A DNA stretch of 64,000 nt, taken from positions 3,596,001-3,660,000 of the forward strand of contig NZ_VFPQ01000001.1 in the NCBI RefSeq assembly GCF_006716785.1, given 5' to 3'. Source of the DNA: Thermopolyspora flexuosa (GTDB lineage: Bacteria; Actinomycetota; Actinomycetes; Streptosporangiales; Streptosporangiaceae). Positions 8,926 through 17,413 of this stretch are shown here, piece after piece. Each line of letters starts with the position of its first letter. The first letter of the stretch is position 1. Below the pieces are notes generated by a model that saw only the letters and a program-made list of their open reading frames with translations, searched no databases and was not told where the DNA came from. The translations under genes were made by a program, and so were the position numbers.

Positions 8926-9606
8926 ATGGCCGGGGTTCTGCTCATCGAGGACGACGTCGCGATCCGCACCGCGCTCACCCGCGGACTGCGCGAACGCGGC
9001 CACGCCGTGTCCTCCTCCGGCACGGCGATGGACGGGCTGCGCCAGGCCCTCGCCGAACGCCCCGACCTGATCGTGCTCGACCTGGGGCTGCCCGACCTCG
9101 ACGGCGCCGAGGTGCTCCGCATGCTCCGCGCGGTGAGCCGCACGCCGGTGATCGTGGCCACCGCGCGCGACCAGGAGTCCGACATCGTGCGGCTGCTCGA
9201 CGCCGGCGCCGACGACTACGTGGTCAAGCCGTTCAGCGCGGCCCAGCTCGACGCCCGCATCCGGGCCGTGCTGCGCCGCCTCGGCGAGAGCCGTACCGAC
9301 GACGTGATCGTCGTGGGCGAGCTGCGGCTCGACCCGCGCGCCCGGGAGGCGACCCTCGCGGGCGCCCCGCTCGACCTGAGCCCGCGCGAGTTCGACCTGC
9401 TGCACTACCTCGCGGTACGGCAGGGCGAGGTGGTGACCAAGCGCGAGCTGCTCGTCGAGGTGTGGCACGTGCCGTACGGCGGGGCCGACAAGACCGTGGA
9501 CGTGCACCTGTCCTGGCTGCGCCGCAAGCTCGGCGAGACCGCCCAGGAGCCGCGCTACCTGCAGACGGTGCGCGGCGTCGGCGTGAAGCTGGTCGCCCCG
9601 TCATGA
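8926..9606 (+). CDS. OmpR/PhoB-type response regulator
   Basis: 226 residues. The receiver domain (about 1-118) has acidic pocket E8-D9-D10, phosphorylation site D52 (IVLDLGLPDLDG) and K101 (VVKPF). The winged-helix DNA-binding domain (about 130-225) contains LSPREFDLLHYLA and DVHLSWLRRKLGE. ATG 8926 was chosen over one at 8887 because the receiver starts directly there. It is followed by a tiny frame and the histidine kinase. It likely regulates its own divergent promoter region through the 11-bp repeats. Confidence 0.94.
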   Translation: MAGVLLIEDDVAIRTALTRGLRERGHAVSSSGTAMDGLRQALAERPDLIVLDLGLPDLDGAEVLRMLRAVSRTPVIVATARDQESDIVRLLDAGADDYVVKPFSAAQLDARIRAVLRRLGESRTDDVIVVGELRLDPRAREATLAGAPLDLSPREFDLLHYLAVRQGEVVTKRELLVEVWHVPYGGADKTVDVHLSWLRRKLGETAQEPRYLQTVRGVGVKLVAPS

Positions 9607-9683
9607 TCCGCCCGCCCCTGCCGGACGCGCCCCGCACGCCCGGCGGCCGTGACCGCCGCCCCGGCCCGGCCGGACCGCGATGA
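9603..9683 (+). CDS. 26-codon linker ORF bridging response regulator and kinase
   Basis: An ATG at 9603 overlaps the response-regulator stop (ATGA, 9603-9606) and the frame ends in a TGA (9681-9683) that overlaps the kinase ATG (9680) as ATGA. The 26-residue product would be Pro/Arg/Gly-rich (MIRPPLPDAPRTPGG and so on) with no domain. Its likely role is to carry terminating ribosomes across the gap and couple kinase translation to the regulator. It could also be chance. Confidence 0.35.
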   Translation: MIRPPLPDAPRTPGGRDRRPGPAGPR

Positions 9684-10966
9684 GGCGCTGGCTGGCGCTG
9701 CTGGTGGCGGCGACGACCTCGCTCGTGCTGGTCGCGCTGCTCGTCCCGCTCGCGCTGCTGATCCGCACCGCCGCGGAGAACGCCGCGACCGGCGAGGCGA
9801 CCCGCACCGCCGAGTCGGTGGCCGTCGCCGTGGCCGTCGAGGACGAGCAGGCCCTGGAGCTCACCGTGGAGCGGGCCTCGGCCACCGGGTACCCGATCAC
9901 GGTCTTCCTCCCGGGCGGCCGTACCCTCGGCGTCCCCGCGCCGCGTTCCGCCGCGGTACGGCTCGCCGCGCGCGGCCGCAGCGTCACCGCCGAGGCGCCG
10001 GGCGGCCGGGAGATCCTCGTCGCCGTGCAGGGCCTGCCCGAGGGCACGGCCGTGGTCCGCGTGTTCCTGAGCGACGCGGCGCTCACCCGCGGCGTCGCCG
10101 AGGCGTGGCTCGGCATGCTCCTGCTCGGCCTCGCCCTGGTCGGCCTCGGCATCCTCGTCGCCGACCGGCTGGCCCGCGCCGTGATCCGCCCGGTCACCGC
10201 CCTCGCCCAGGTGTCGCACCGGCTGGCCGCGGGCGACCTGTCCGCGCGGGCCGAGCCGGGCGGCCCGCCCGAGGTGCGCTCGGTCGCGACGGCCCTCAAC
10301 CACCTGGCCGACCGCATCGACGAGCTGCTCGCCGAGGAACGCGAGACCGTCGCCGACATCTCCCACCGGCTGCGCACCCCGCTCACCGCGCTGCGCCTGG
10401 AGGCCGAGTCGCTGCGCGATCCCGAGGAGGCGGCCCGGGTCGAGGCCCGGGTCGACGCGCTGGAACGCGCGGTCTCCGCGGTCATCACCGACGTGCGCCG
10501 CCGCAGGCGGGAGCGGGGGTCCTGCGACGCCGCCACGGTGGTGGCCGACCGGGTCGCGTTCTGGTCGGTCCTCGCCGAGGACCAGGGCCGGGCCGTCACC
10601 GTGGACCTCGCCCCCGCCCCGCAGCCGGTCGCGGTGGGCGCCGACGACCTCGCCGCCTGCGTGGACGCGCTGCTCGGCAACGTGTTCGCGCACACCGCCG
10701 AGGGCACGCCGTTCACGGTACGGCTCGCGCCCACCCCGTCGGGCGTCGAGCTCACCATCGCCGACGCCGGGCCCGGCTTCCCGCCGGACCTTGTGCACGG
10801 CGCGCTGCGGCGCGGCCACAGCGGGGCGGGCTCCACCGGGCTCGGCCTCGACATCGCCCGCCGTACCGCCGAGTCCGCGGGCGGCGCCCTCCGCCTCGCC
10901 GCGGCGCCGGGCGGCGGTGCCCAGGTCACCCTCCTGCTGCCCTCCCCCGCCCCCGGGGACGGGTGA
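9680..10966 (+). CDS. Membrane sensor histidine kinase
   Basis: 428 residues. Two transmembrane helices (about 4-29 and 145-170) bracket a short extracellular domain of about 115 residues. HAMP follows (about 170-222), then the dimerisation box with H229 (DISHRLRTPLTALRLE) and a HATPase domain with LLGNVFAHT, IADAGPGFPP and GSTGLGLDIARR. It pairs with the regulator at 8926. The extracellular signal is unknown; nearby PepSY and anchored proteins are candidates. There is no ribosome site before ATG 9680, consistent with coupling from the upstream 26-codon frame. Confidence 0.93.
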   Translation: MRRWLALLVAATTSLVLVALLVPLALLIRTAAENAATGEATRTAESVAVAVAVEDEQALELTVERASATGYPITVFLPGGRTLGVPAPRSAAVRLAARGRSVTAEAPGGREILVAVQGLPEGTAVVRVFLSDAALTRGVAEAWLGMLLLGLALVGLGILVADRLARAVIRPVTALAQVSHRLAAGDLSARAEPGGPPEVRSVATALNHLADRIDELLAEERETVADISHRLRTPLTALRLEAESLRDPEEAARVEARVDALERAVSAVITDVRRRRRERGSCDAATVVADRVAFWSVLAEDQGRAVTVDLAPAPQPVAVGADDLAACVDALLGNVFAHTAEGTPFTVRLAPTPSGVELTIADAGPGFPPDLVHGALRRGHSGAGSTGLGLDIARRTAESAGGALRLAAAPGGGAQVTLLLPSPAPGDG

Positions 10967-11156
10967 AACGCGCAGGTCGACGGGCGACCGGCCGGTGTGG
11001 CGGGGTGCCGGATCGGCGGTCACCGTGATGGCGCAAAAGTGATCAAAGCCGACGTGGGCGTCGCTAACATGATCTTCACGTGAGTACCAGTGTGGTTCAC
11101 GTCGCGCCGGACGTCCCGGTTTGTGAGGGGACTCCGGTGCGCCGCGGGGGGCGTCC

Positions 11157-12224
11157 ATGACCCGGCCCGCGGACATCATGTCCTTCACCTTCGCGAGCGC
11201 CTGCCTGGTGTGCGGGGTGGTGCTCGGCATCCTCCTGCGCGCGCTGTTCGGCCGGCTCGCGCAGCGGGCCGCCTCCACCACCAGCCAGTGGGACGACCTG
11301 TGGTGGAACATGTTGCGGCAGATCGCCCTGCCCGCGACGGCCATCACCGGGGCGTGGTGGGCGACGAACATCCTGCGGCTGGAGGAGCCGGTACGCGGGT
11401 TCGTCGAGCGGGTGCTCCTCGCCGCGATCGTGCTCACGGTCTCGTTCACGATCGCGCAGTTCGCCGCCAACATGGTGCGCTCGGTCGCCCTCTCCCGATC
11501 GGGGGTGGCGAGGTCGGCGAGCATCTTCGTCCTGCTCACCCGCGGCACCATCGTCGGCGTCGGCGTCATGGTGCTGCTGCAGAGCATCGGCATATCGGTC
11601 GCGCCGCTGCTCACCGCGCTGGGCGTGGGCGGTCTCGCCGTCGCCCTCGCCCTGCAGGAGACGCTGCGCAACCTCTTCGCCGGCATCCAGATCCTGGCCT
11701 CGAAGAAGGTCCAGCCCGGCGACTTCGTGCGCCTCGACACCGGTGAGGAGGGGTACGTCGACGACATCAACTGGCGGAACACCACCGTGCGCCAGCTGTC
11801 CGGGAACATCGTGATCGTGCCGAACGCGCACCTCGCCGACACGGTGATGACGAACTACCACCAGCCGGTGGAGGAGACGTCCGTCACCGTGAAGGTCGGG
11901 GTGAGCTACGACAGCGACCTCGACGAGGTCGAGCGCATCACGCTCGAGGTGGCGCGTGACGTGCAGCGGACCGTTCCAGGCGCGGTGCCCGACTTCGAGC
12001 CGCTGATCCGCTTCAACACCTTCGGCGAGCTCCGGATCGACTTCTCGGTGATCCTGCGCGCGAGCGAGCCGTCGGCGCAGTACCTCATCGTGCACGAGTT
12101 CATCAAGCGCCTGCACCGGCGCTACCGCGAGGAGAACATCGAGATCCCCTACAAGCCCTACGAGTCGCTCCCGCCCGCCGAGGAGGCCAAGCAGGAGCGG
12201 CCCGAGCTCACCGCGGCCCGCTAG
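11157..12224 (+). CDS. MscS-family mechanosensitive channel
   Basis: 355 residues. Three to four membrane helices lie in about residues 5-170; the last is the pore helix with the Gly/Ala-rich ALGVGGLAVALALQETLRNLFAGI, typical of MscS TM3. The beta domain (about 178-245, VQPGDFVRL, VPNAHLAD) and alpha/beta C-terminal vestibule domain follow. It releases solutes on hypo-osmotic shock, which would fit a cell that accumulates betaine (inference). A strong terminator follows at 12290. Confidence 0.92.
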   Translation: MTRPADIMSFTFASACLVCGVVLGILLRALFGRLAQRAASTTSQWDDLWWNMLRQIALPATAITGAWWATNILRLEEPVRGFVERVLLAAIVLTVSFTIAQFAANMVRSVALSRSGVARSASIFVLLTRGTIVGVGVMVLLQSIGISVAPLLTALGVGGLAVALALQETLRNLFAGIQILASKKVQPGDFVRLDTGEEGYVDDINWRNTTVRQLSGNIVIVPNAHLADTVMTNYHQPVEETSVTVKVGVSYDSDLDEVERITLEVARDVQRTVPGAVPDFEPLIRFNTFGELRIDFSVILRASEPSAQYLIVHEFIKRLHRRYREENIEIPYKPYESLPPAEEAKQERPELTAAR

Positions 12225-12289
12225 GCGAACGCGCGGCCGGGCGACACCGGCACGCGAACCCGCCTTCGATCGGCGGTGACGCGCTCATC

Positions 12290-12341
12290 GGCCCATTCGC
12301 CGTGGCATGGACGACCACGGCGAATGGGCCGGGCCGTTTTT
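12290..12341 (+). terminator. Strong Rho-independent terminator
   Basis: Perfect 16-bp stem, GGCCCATTCGCCGTGG (12290-12305) with its complement at 12315-12330, a 9-base loop, and five T at 12337-12341. It ends the channel transcript; as the stem is symmetrical it may also slow transcripts arriving from the RDD gene on the other strand. Confidence 0.85.
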
Positions 12342-12482
12342 CGGCGGCCCGCCGGCCCGGCATGGCCGGCCGGAGGCGTTCCCGAGGCTGCGACTCACCG
12401 GGGTGCGGCCTCGGCGGTCCCTCGGCCCTGCCGTACCGGCTCGCCGAGCGGAACGCATGCCTCCACCGTGCGCCACACCCGG

Positions 12483-13235
12483 TCACGTCACGGGCTCCGC
12501 CCGGGCCGGTTCGGCGATCTCGCGGGGCGCGGCCAGGACCACCCTCGTCCCGGCGAGCCGGTCCAGCACACGCCGGCGGTCGCCGACCAGGAACGGCACC
12601 CAGTCCAGCCAGGCCGCCGGGCCGAGGAGGAAGCCGAGGCGGCGGACGATCCCGGAGATGCCGCTGATCCGCAGGCCGGTGCCGGTGACCACGCGCAGGC
12701 CCAGCAGATACTTGCCGGGCGTGGTGCCGGTACGGCTCTCGATGAGGCCGAGCCCGAGCACCGACCAGGCCAGCGCGAGGGGGATGCCGACCGTGAACAG
12801 CGCCCCGGCGTGGTCGTACCCGCCGCAGCCGAACGGCGAGGAGACGCAGAAGGTGTCGCCGAGGCGGATGTACCACGCCGGCGGGAACGCCCAGGCCACC
12901 TGGTCGCGCGTGGCCAGGTCCCGCAGCACGAGGGTGACCGTCAGCACGATCAGCGGCAGGTTGTCGACGGCGGCCGCCACGAGGCGCCGCGTGGCTGGGG
13001 CCGGGTCGGCGAGCCGTACCCGGGCGAAGGACTTCGCCGCCGCCTCGGGATCGCCGAGACGGCGCAGCGCCTCGTCCAGTTCGCCCGCCTCGGCGGCCTC
13101 GGTCAGGTGATCGGTGAGTTCGGCGACGATCGCCCGCCGTTCCCGGACGGGGCCCGGCAGCAGGGCGGCCACCTCGCGCGTGTACGTCTCGATGACCTTG
13201 CGGTCGCGCTCGCCGGTGCGCTGGTCGTAACTCAT
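12483..13235 (-). CDS. HAAS plus RDD-family membrane protein
   Basis: 250 residues. The N-terminal helical HAAS/DUF1700-type domain (about 10-75, YTREVAALLPGPVRERRAIVAELTDHL cut here to its start, LGDPEAAAKSFA) is typical of genes paired with PadR regulators. An RDD membrane domain follows with at least three transmembrane segments and the conserved ESRTGTTPGKYLLGLRVVT motif. The start ATG 13235 overlaps the PadR stop as ATGA, so the two are a coupled pair in which PadR-like and HAAS proteins are often functionally linked. The exact transport or envelope role is unknown. Confidence 0.85.
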   Translation of the reverse strand: MSYDQRTGERDRKVIETYTREVAALLPGPVRERRAIVAELTDHLTEAAEAGELDEALRRLGDPEAAAKSFARVRLADPAPATRRLVAAAVDNLPLIVLTVTLVLRDLATRDQVAWAFPPAWYIRLGDTFCVSSPFGCGGYDHAGALFTVGIPLALAWSVLGLGLIESRTGTTPGKYLLGLRVVTGTGLRISGISGIVRRLGFLLGPAAWLDWVPFLVGDRRRVLDRLAGTRVVLAAPREIAEPARAEPVT

Positions 13236-13615
13236 CGGTGCACTCCGTCCAATGTGTCGAGCAGGGCGCGCATCGCCTCGACGAGCTCGCTCCACTCCGC
13301 CCGCAGCAGGGCCAGGTGAACCCGGCCGTCGCCCGTGATCGAGTAGTACTTCCGCGGCCTGCCCCGGCCGCCCTCCACCTCCCAGGAGGACACGATGAGT
13401 CCCGCGTCCTCCAGGCGGTGCAGCAGCGGGTAGAGCGTGCCCTCCTTGATCTCCAGCACGCCCGCACCGGCGCTCTGCAGCAGTTTCAGCAGCTCGTACC
13501 CGTAGCGCCGACCCGAGCTGAGGATCGACAACACGGCCAGCTCGGCGGTGCCCCTGGCCAGCTCGCGCCGGAGCCGGTGCAGCGTCGGGGCGCCCTCCTC
13601 ATCGATGTCCGTCAC
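13232..13615 (-). CDS. PadR-family transcriptional regulator
   Basis: 127-residue short PadR regulator: winged helix in about residues 20-100 (ILSSGRRYGYELLKLLQ, EGTLYPLLHRLEDAGLI, GRPRKYYSIT) and a C-terminal dimerisation helix. It is first in a two-gene operon with the HAAS-RDD protein and probably represses it from the dyad at 13635-13655. Confidence 0.93.
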   Translation of the reverse strand: MTDIDEEGAPTLHRLRRELARGTAELAVLSILSSGRRYGYELLKLLQSAGAGVLEIKEGTLYPLLHRLEDAGLIVSSWEVEGGRGRPRKYYSITGDGRVHLALLRAEWSELVEAMRALLDTLDGVHR

Positions 13616-13634
13616 TCTTTCACGGTACGACCAG

Positions 13635-13655
13635 ATACTTGGTGCGGCAAGGTAT
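13635..13655. promoter_or_regulatory. Candidate PadR operator/promoter dyad
   Basis: ATACTTG (13635-13641) and CAAGGTAT (13648-13655) form an inverted repeat with one unpaired base, 20 bases upstream of the PadR start. The reverse strand reads TATACC here, a possible -10. Outer ATAC/GTAT halves resemble PadR-type sites. Confidence 0.5.
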
Positions 13656-14283
13656 AAGGCCGGATAAGGCTCGGGCGACAGGCGGACCTCACTGCGGCGT
13701 TACGTCCAGGCGCCTGCGGCGGGCCAGGCGCGGACCGCGCAAGTGCGGGCGGGCATGACCTGGCGCTGCGGCGGATACGCGCTGGTCGGCCGAAGGGGCC
13801 GCAAGGGTCAGACAGCGCTCGGCCTGTCTGCCGTCCACCTTGTGGGCGGGAGCCTGCGCGTGGCGGCCCGGGCGGCGACGGCCGCCGGGTGGATGTTGAC
13901 GGGCGGGCGCGACAGCGGCTTCCGCACAGTCCTTCTGACTCGTCGCGTATGGCGAGCACCGGGAGGATCACCGACGCCGCCTGGCCGGGGCCGGTCCCGC
14001 GAGACGTGACCGCGGGCCGCCGGTGTTCTTGTTGCGGACCGGTCGAGCCTCGGTGGCGGCTACAACCGGTTGGGCTGTTCCTCGTTCGGCCGGTCCGGCT
14101 TCGGCTCGTCCGCCGGGGCGGCCGTCTGCGGCGGCAGGTTGCTCGCGGTGGTGCCAATAGCCGGTCTCCGGTGGCCGGCATGATCGATCCCGCGCCGTCG
14201 GCGGCCCCGGTCATCATGGACCCGACGCGACCAGAGCCGGGGCCGAGAGGGCGGCGCCGCGCCGTTGGCGCCGGAGGCGAAGG
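13656..14283. other. Intergenic region, no gene recognised
   Basis: 628 bases upstream of the PadR pair and downstream of the HNH gene. The frames present have no family resemblance or ribosome site and contain Arg-rich out-of-frame composition. I see no terminator with a T tract. Confidence 0.4.
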
Positions 14284-15042
14284 TCAGCGGCACTGCTCCA
14301 GCATCGCGCTCTTGTCGGCCGTGGTGACCGGAAGGTCGTACTTGAGCGCGACCTGGGCGAACCGCGTCACGTAGGCGCAGCGAATCCTGCGGTTCGGCGG
14401 AAGCCAGGAGGCAGGGCTGGCGTCGCCCTTGCTGGAGTTGGTGGAGCCGTCCACGCCGAGCAGGTTGAGCGGGTCGTTCGCGATCTGGACCCGCTTCGCC
14501 TTCGGCCAGCGCGAGGCGCCCATCTGCCAGCTGTACGACAGCGGCACCACGTGGTCGATCTGCACCTTGGCCGCCTCGGCCTTGCGCCACTCGATCGTGG
14601 TGCCCGTGTAGGGGTCGTAGATGGTCATCGACTCCAGCACGCAGTCGGAGCCGGACCGGTACTTCAGGTTCGTGCCGTCCCGGGCGAGCACGTCGTTGCG
14701 GGTGTCGCACCCGTTGCGGGCGAGCGGTACGCCGGTGGCCGTGTCCGCCCAGGCGTAGCCGTACTCCTCGCGGGAGTAGCCGGTCTTGGGGCCGCGCCCC
14801 CTGGTGGCGAGCTTCTCGATGAGGGCCCGGGCCTCCTCCTTGTCCTTGGCCGAGATGATCGGCGCGAGCCCGGGCTTGGTGCCGTCCGGGTTGTCGAGGG
14901 GGTTGGTGCCCGGTTCGGACGACCCGCCGTTCGATCTGGCGGACCCTGCGTCCGTCTCCAGACCGACCGCGTCCACCAGGCCACAGCCGGTCAGCGCGGC
15001 CGCCGCCGCCAGCATCGCCACAGCCGTCCGAATTACGCGCAT
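14284..15042 (-). CDS. Secreted HNH (DUF1524) nuclease-like lipoprotein
   Basis: 252 residues. A lipoprotein signal with lipobox LTGC (Cys about residue 20) is followed by a Ser/Gly/Asn linker and a DUF1524-type HNH domain (about 70-250), with IDHVVPLSYSWQMGA carrying the catalytic Asp-His and NDPLNLLGVDGSTNSSKGD the later Asn residues. Two Cys pairs in the domain (GCDTRND, SDCVLE, IRCAYV, EQCR) fit an exported fold. It would cut DNA or RNA outside the cell for nutrition or competition. ATG 15042 follows GAGG by 6 bases. No immunity gene is evident. Confidence 0.87.
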   Translation of the reverse strand: MRVIRTAVAMLAAAAALTGCGLVDAVGLETDAGSARSNGGSSEPGTNPLDNPDGTKPGLAPIISAKDKEEARALIEKLATRGRGPKTGYSREEYGYAWADTATGVPLARNGCDTRNDVLARDGTNLKYRSGSDCVLESMTIYDPYTGTTIEWRKAEAAKVQIDHVVPLSYSWQMGASRWPKAKRVQIANDPLNLLGVDGSTNSSKGDASPASWLPPNRRIRCAYVTRFAQVALKYDLPVTTADKSAMLEQCR

Positions 15043-15174
15043 CCCCCACCTCAAAACCGGTTAATGAACATGCAAGCCCCAGGTATAGCAAACAGCCGAT
15101 TTCCCGGCGATAGCCGTACCGGTGAGCAGCACACCGCCGCGGCGTGGGGCAGGTCGTTCCGGCTGCGACAGGTT

Positions 15175-16420
15175 TCAGCCCGCGAGCACCCCGGCCAGCC
15201 AGTCGTAGACGATCGACGAGGTCAGGGCGATGTTGCCGATGCCGCAGTGCGCGTCGGCGCCGTCGGCCACGGTCAGCCGGTGGAACCGCTTGTGCGGGAC
15301 GTCGAGGCGCTCGTGGAAGGACGCGGCCTGGGCCCGCTGCACCGCGCTCTCCCCGTCCGCGGACAGCGACAGCACGGGCACGGTGATCCTCTCGACCAGG
15401 TCGGTCAGGCGGAAGGCCCGGGTGAGGCGCAGGAACTCGCCCAGCGACGCGGCACCTGTGGTCCACAGCATGGAGTTCTCGATCGTCGCGGCGAGCGTCC
15501 AGTCCAGCGCCGCGGCCTGCCGGTGGACCTCGTCCCAGAACGCGTCGGGCGCGTCCGGCGGTGGCGGTGTGGGCAGCGCCGTGGTGATCGCGTCCATGAT
15601 CGCCTCGTGGATGTCGAGGATCGGGGCGTTGGCGACGAGCGCCGCGACGCGCCGGTCGAACGCCGCCGCGCGGGGCGCGAGATAGCCGCCGAAGCTCAGC
15701 CCGTACAGGGCGATCCGGTCCGGCCGTACCTCGGGGCGCGCGGCCACGTGGTCGAGTACCGCCCCGAGCGGCACCTCGGCGTCGGCGCGCATCACCTGGC
15801 CGGGATGGTGGTGCAGCAGCCCGCGCTGCCCCGGCCCGTGGAACAGCACGACGTTGAGCCCGCGGGCGAGCGCCTCGGGCACCCCGGCGAGGAAGTACAG
15901 CTCCTCGCCGTGCCCACCGCCGCCGCCCCAGATCACCACGGTGGGCCGGGGCGCGCCGTCGCCTGCCGCGGCGAAGAAGTAGCCGGGCAGGTTCGGGCCG
16001 TCGCGGTACGGCACGCGCAGCCGCTCGGCCGGCGTGCCGAGCAGCGGCAGCGCCCGGTCGAAACAGGACACCCCCTCGTCGTACAGCGCCGCGGCCTCGG
16101 CCGGGCGGCTCCGGTCGACGAAGAACTCGGCGGCGCGCAGGTAGTTGTAGGCACGGTGGAAATGCGTGCGGGCGGTCGCCGTCCGCCCCGCGGCGAGGGC
16201 CTCCCGCGCCCGGGCCGCGTTCGGCCAGCCCTGCTCGGCCCCAGGCGCGCACGTACGCCTCCCGGCCGCCGCCCGCCTCCGCGATCCTGCGGGCCACGTA
16301 CGCCACCTCGCCGGCGGACGCCGCGCCGTACCCGGCGTAGGCGAGGGTGCGGATGAAGGCGAAATCCTGAAGTTCACCGGCGGCGAGCCCGAGCCGGTTG
16401 ACCGTCATCACCCTGGCCAT
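15175..16420 (-). pseudogene. Alpha/beta hydrolase gene with a +1 frameshift
   Basis: The coding signal begins at ATG 16420 (GGGGAG upstream; MARVMTVNRLGLAAGELQDF) and continues as FAFIRTLAYAGYGAASAGEV to about residue 65. It then continues in another frame from about 16240 (NAARAREALAAGRTATARTHF, LRAAEFF) to the stop at 15175. The joined product is a DUF1100/FrsA-like alpha/beta hydrolase with nucleophile motif YGLSFGGYLAPR and a C-terminal His region (DGADAHCGIG). An extra base between about 16200 and 16250, in a GGCC/CGCG-rich run, explains it. It may be a real lesion, a sequencing error or, less likely, programmed frameshifting. It is divergent from the TetR gene. Confidence 0.75.
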
Positions 16421-16504
16421 CGCGAATTCTCCCCTTGCTGGTGAAATGTCACCCCCAAGGGTTGTGAAATGGGCTGTGTCGTACCATCGGCAACCGTCTC
16501 GGAG

Positions 16505-16521
16505 TGTCGCGCCGTGCGACA
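16505..16521. promoter_or_regulatory. Candidate TetR operator
   Basis: Perfect inverted repeat TGTCGC (16505-16510) and GCGACA (16516-16521) with a 5-base spacer, ending 11 bases before the TetR start codon and within the region divergent to the hydrolase. A further TGTCGC half lies at 16534. Confidence 0.5.
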
Positions 16522-16532
16522 TGGGGGGACAG

Positions 16533-17147
16533 ATGTCGCATAGCCTTCAGGCCGCCCGCACGCGACGGCTGATCCGCCAGGCGTTCGTGGAGCTGGTCGA
16601 CGAAAAGGGCTTCACCGAGGTGACCGTTTCGGACATCGCGGCCCGCGCGATGGTCAATCGGGCCACGTTCTACCGCCACTTCCGGGACAAGTACCACGTG
16701 GCCGAGCAGATTTTCGCCGAGATCGCCGCCGAGATCCCCCTCGACGCGGACCCCGCCGCCCAGGATCCGACCGACCGCGTACGGTCATGGACCCGGTTCT
16801 TCGAGCGTTTCGCCACGCACGCCAAACTGTTCCGCCCGCTCCTCGGCCGCCGCGGCGACCCCGCCTTCACCGCCCACCTGCGCGAACTCTGCGTCCAGGT
16901 GGCCCGCCGGCGGCTCGGCACGGCCAGGCGGACCTGCCCCCTCGCCGGGCGCACGCCGTCCGGCATCCCCGAGGACCTGGTCCTCTTCCTCGCCGCCAAC
17001 CACATCGTCGCCACCCTGAGCTGGTGGCTGGAGGACGGCCGCCACCACACCCCGGAACAGATGGCCACCACCGTCGTGCAATTCTTCAGCCAGGGCTACT
17101 TCCGCGCCCTCGGCCTCCACGATCTCCCTCTCGGTGACCGCAAATGA
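16533..17147 (+). CDS. TetR-family regulator
   Basis: 204 residues. TetR helix-turn-helix lies in about residues 8-55 (RLIRQAFVELVDEKGF, VTVSDIAARAMVNRATFYRHF), followed by a TetR_C-type ligand-binding domain with WWLEDGRHHTPEQMA. ATG 16533 was chosen because GGGGGGA lies 5 bases upstream; earlier ATGs run into the dyad. It is divergent from the frameshifted hydrolase, its probable target. Confidence 0.9.
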   Translation: MSHSLQAARTRRLIRQAFVELVDEKGFTEVTVSDIAARAMVNRATFYRHFRDKYHVAEQIFAEIAAEIPLDADPAAQDPTDRVRSWTRFFERFATHAKLFRPLLGRRGDPAFTAHLRELCVQVARRRLGTARRTCPLAGRTPSGIPEDLVLFLAANHIVATLSWWLEDGRHHTPEQMATTVVQFFSQGYFRALGLHDLPLGDRK

Positions 17148-17413
17148 TCATCGGCCCGTTCGCTCCCGATGCGATAGGGGGTTACCGGCAATTCGTCCAC
17201 ATACGGCTGCCCTCGCCGCCTCGTACGGGCGGGAACACTTCACTGTTCCCGTCAGCGCAGCGAGATCGAAACGGAAAGGCCGAGACGGTCGACTTCCTGC
17301 CGCGCCCGCCATGTTCCTCCAAGATGGTCACGAGGCCGGCCTCTGCCATATCGAGCCCACGGCGGAACCGACCGCCGGCCGGTCCCAGGTAGCGAGTCTG
17401 AAAGGCGCGAAGA

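Noticed and set aside
11075-11102. TTCACGT direct repeat, 21 bases apart, before the MscS gene
   Set aside because: Two short repeats only; chance is likely in this composition and no promoter placement supports it.
14060-14220. Possible short protein tail on the minus strand (TAAPADEPKPDRPNEEQPN)
   Set aside because: Reads protein-like but has no start, ribosome site or upstream coding signal in the same frame.
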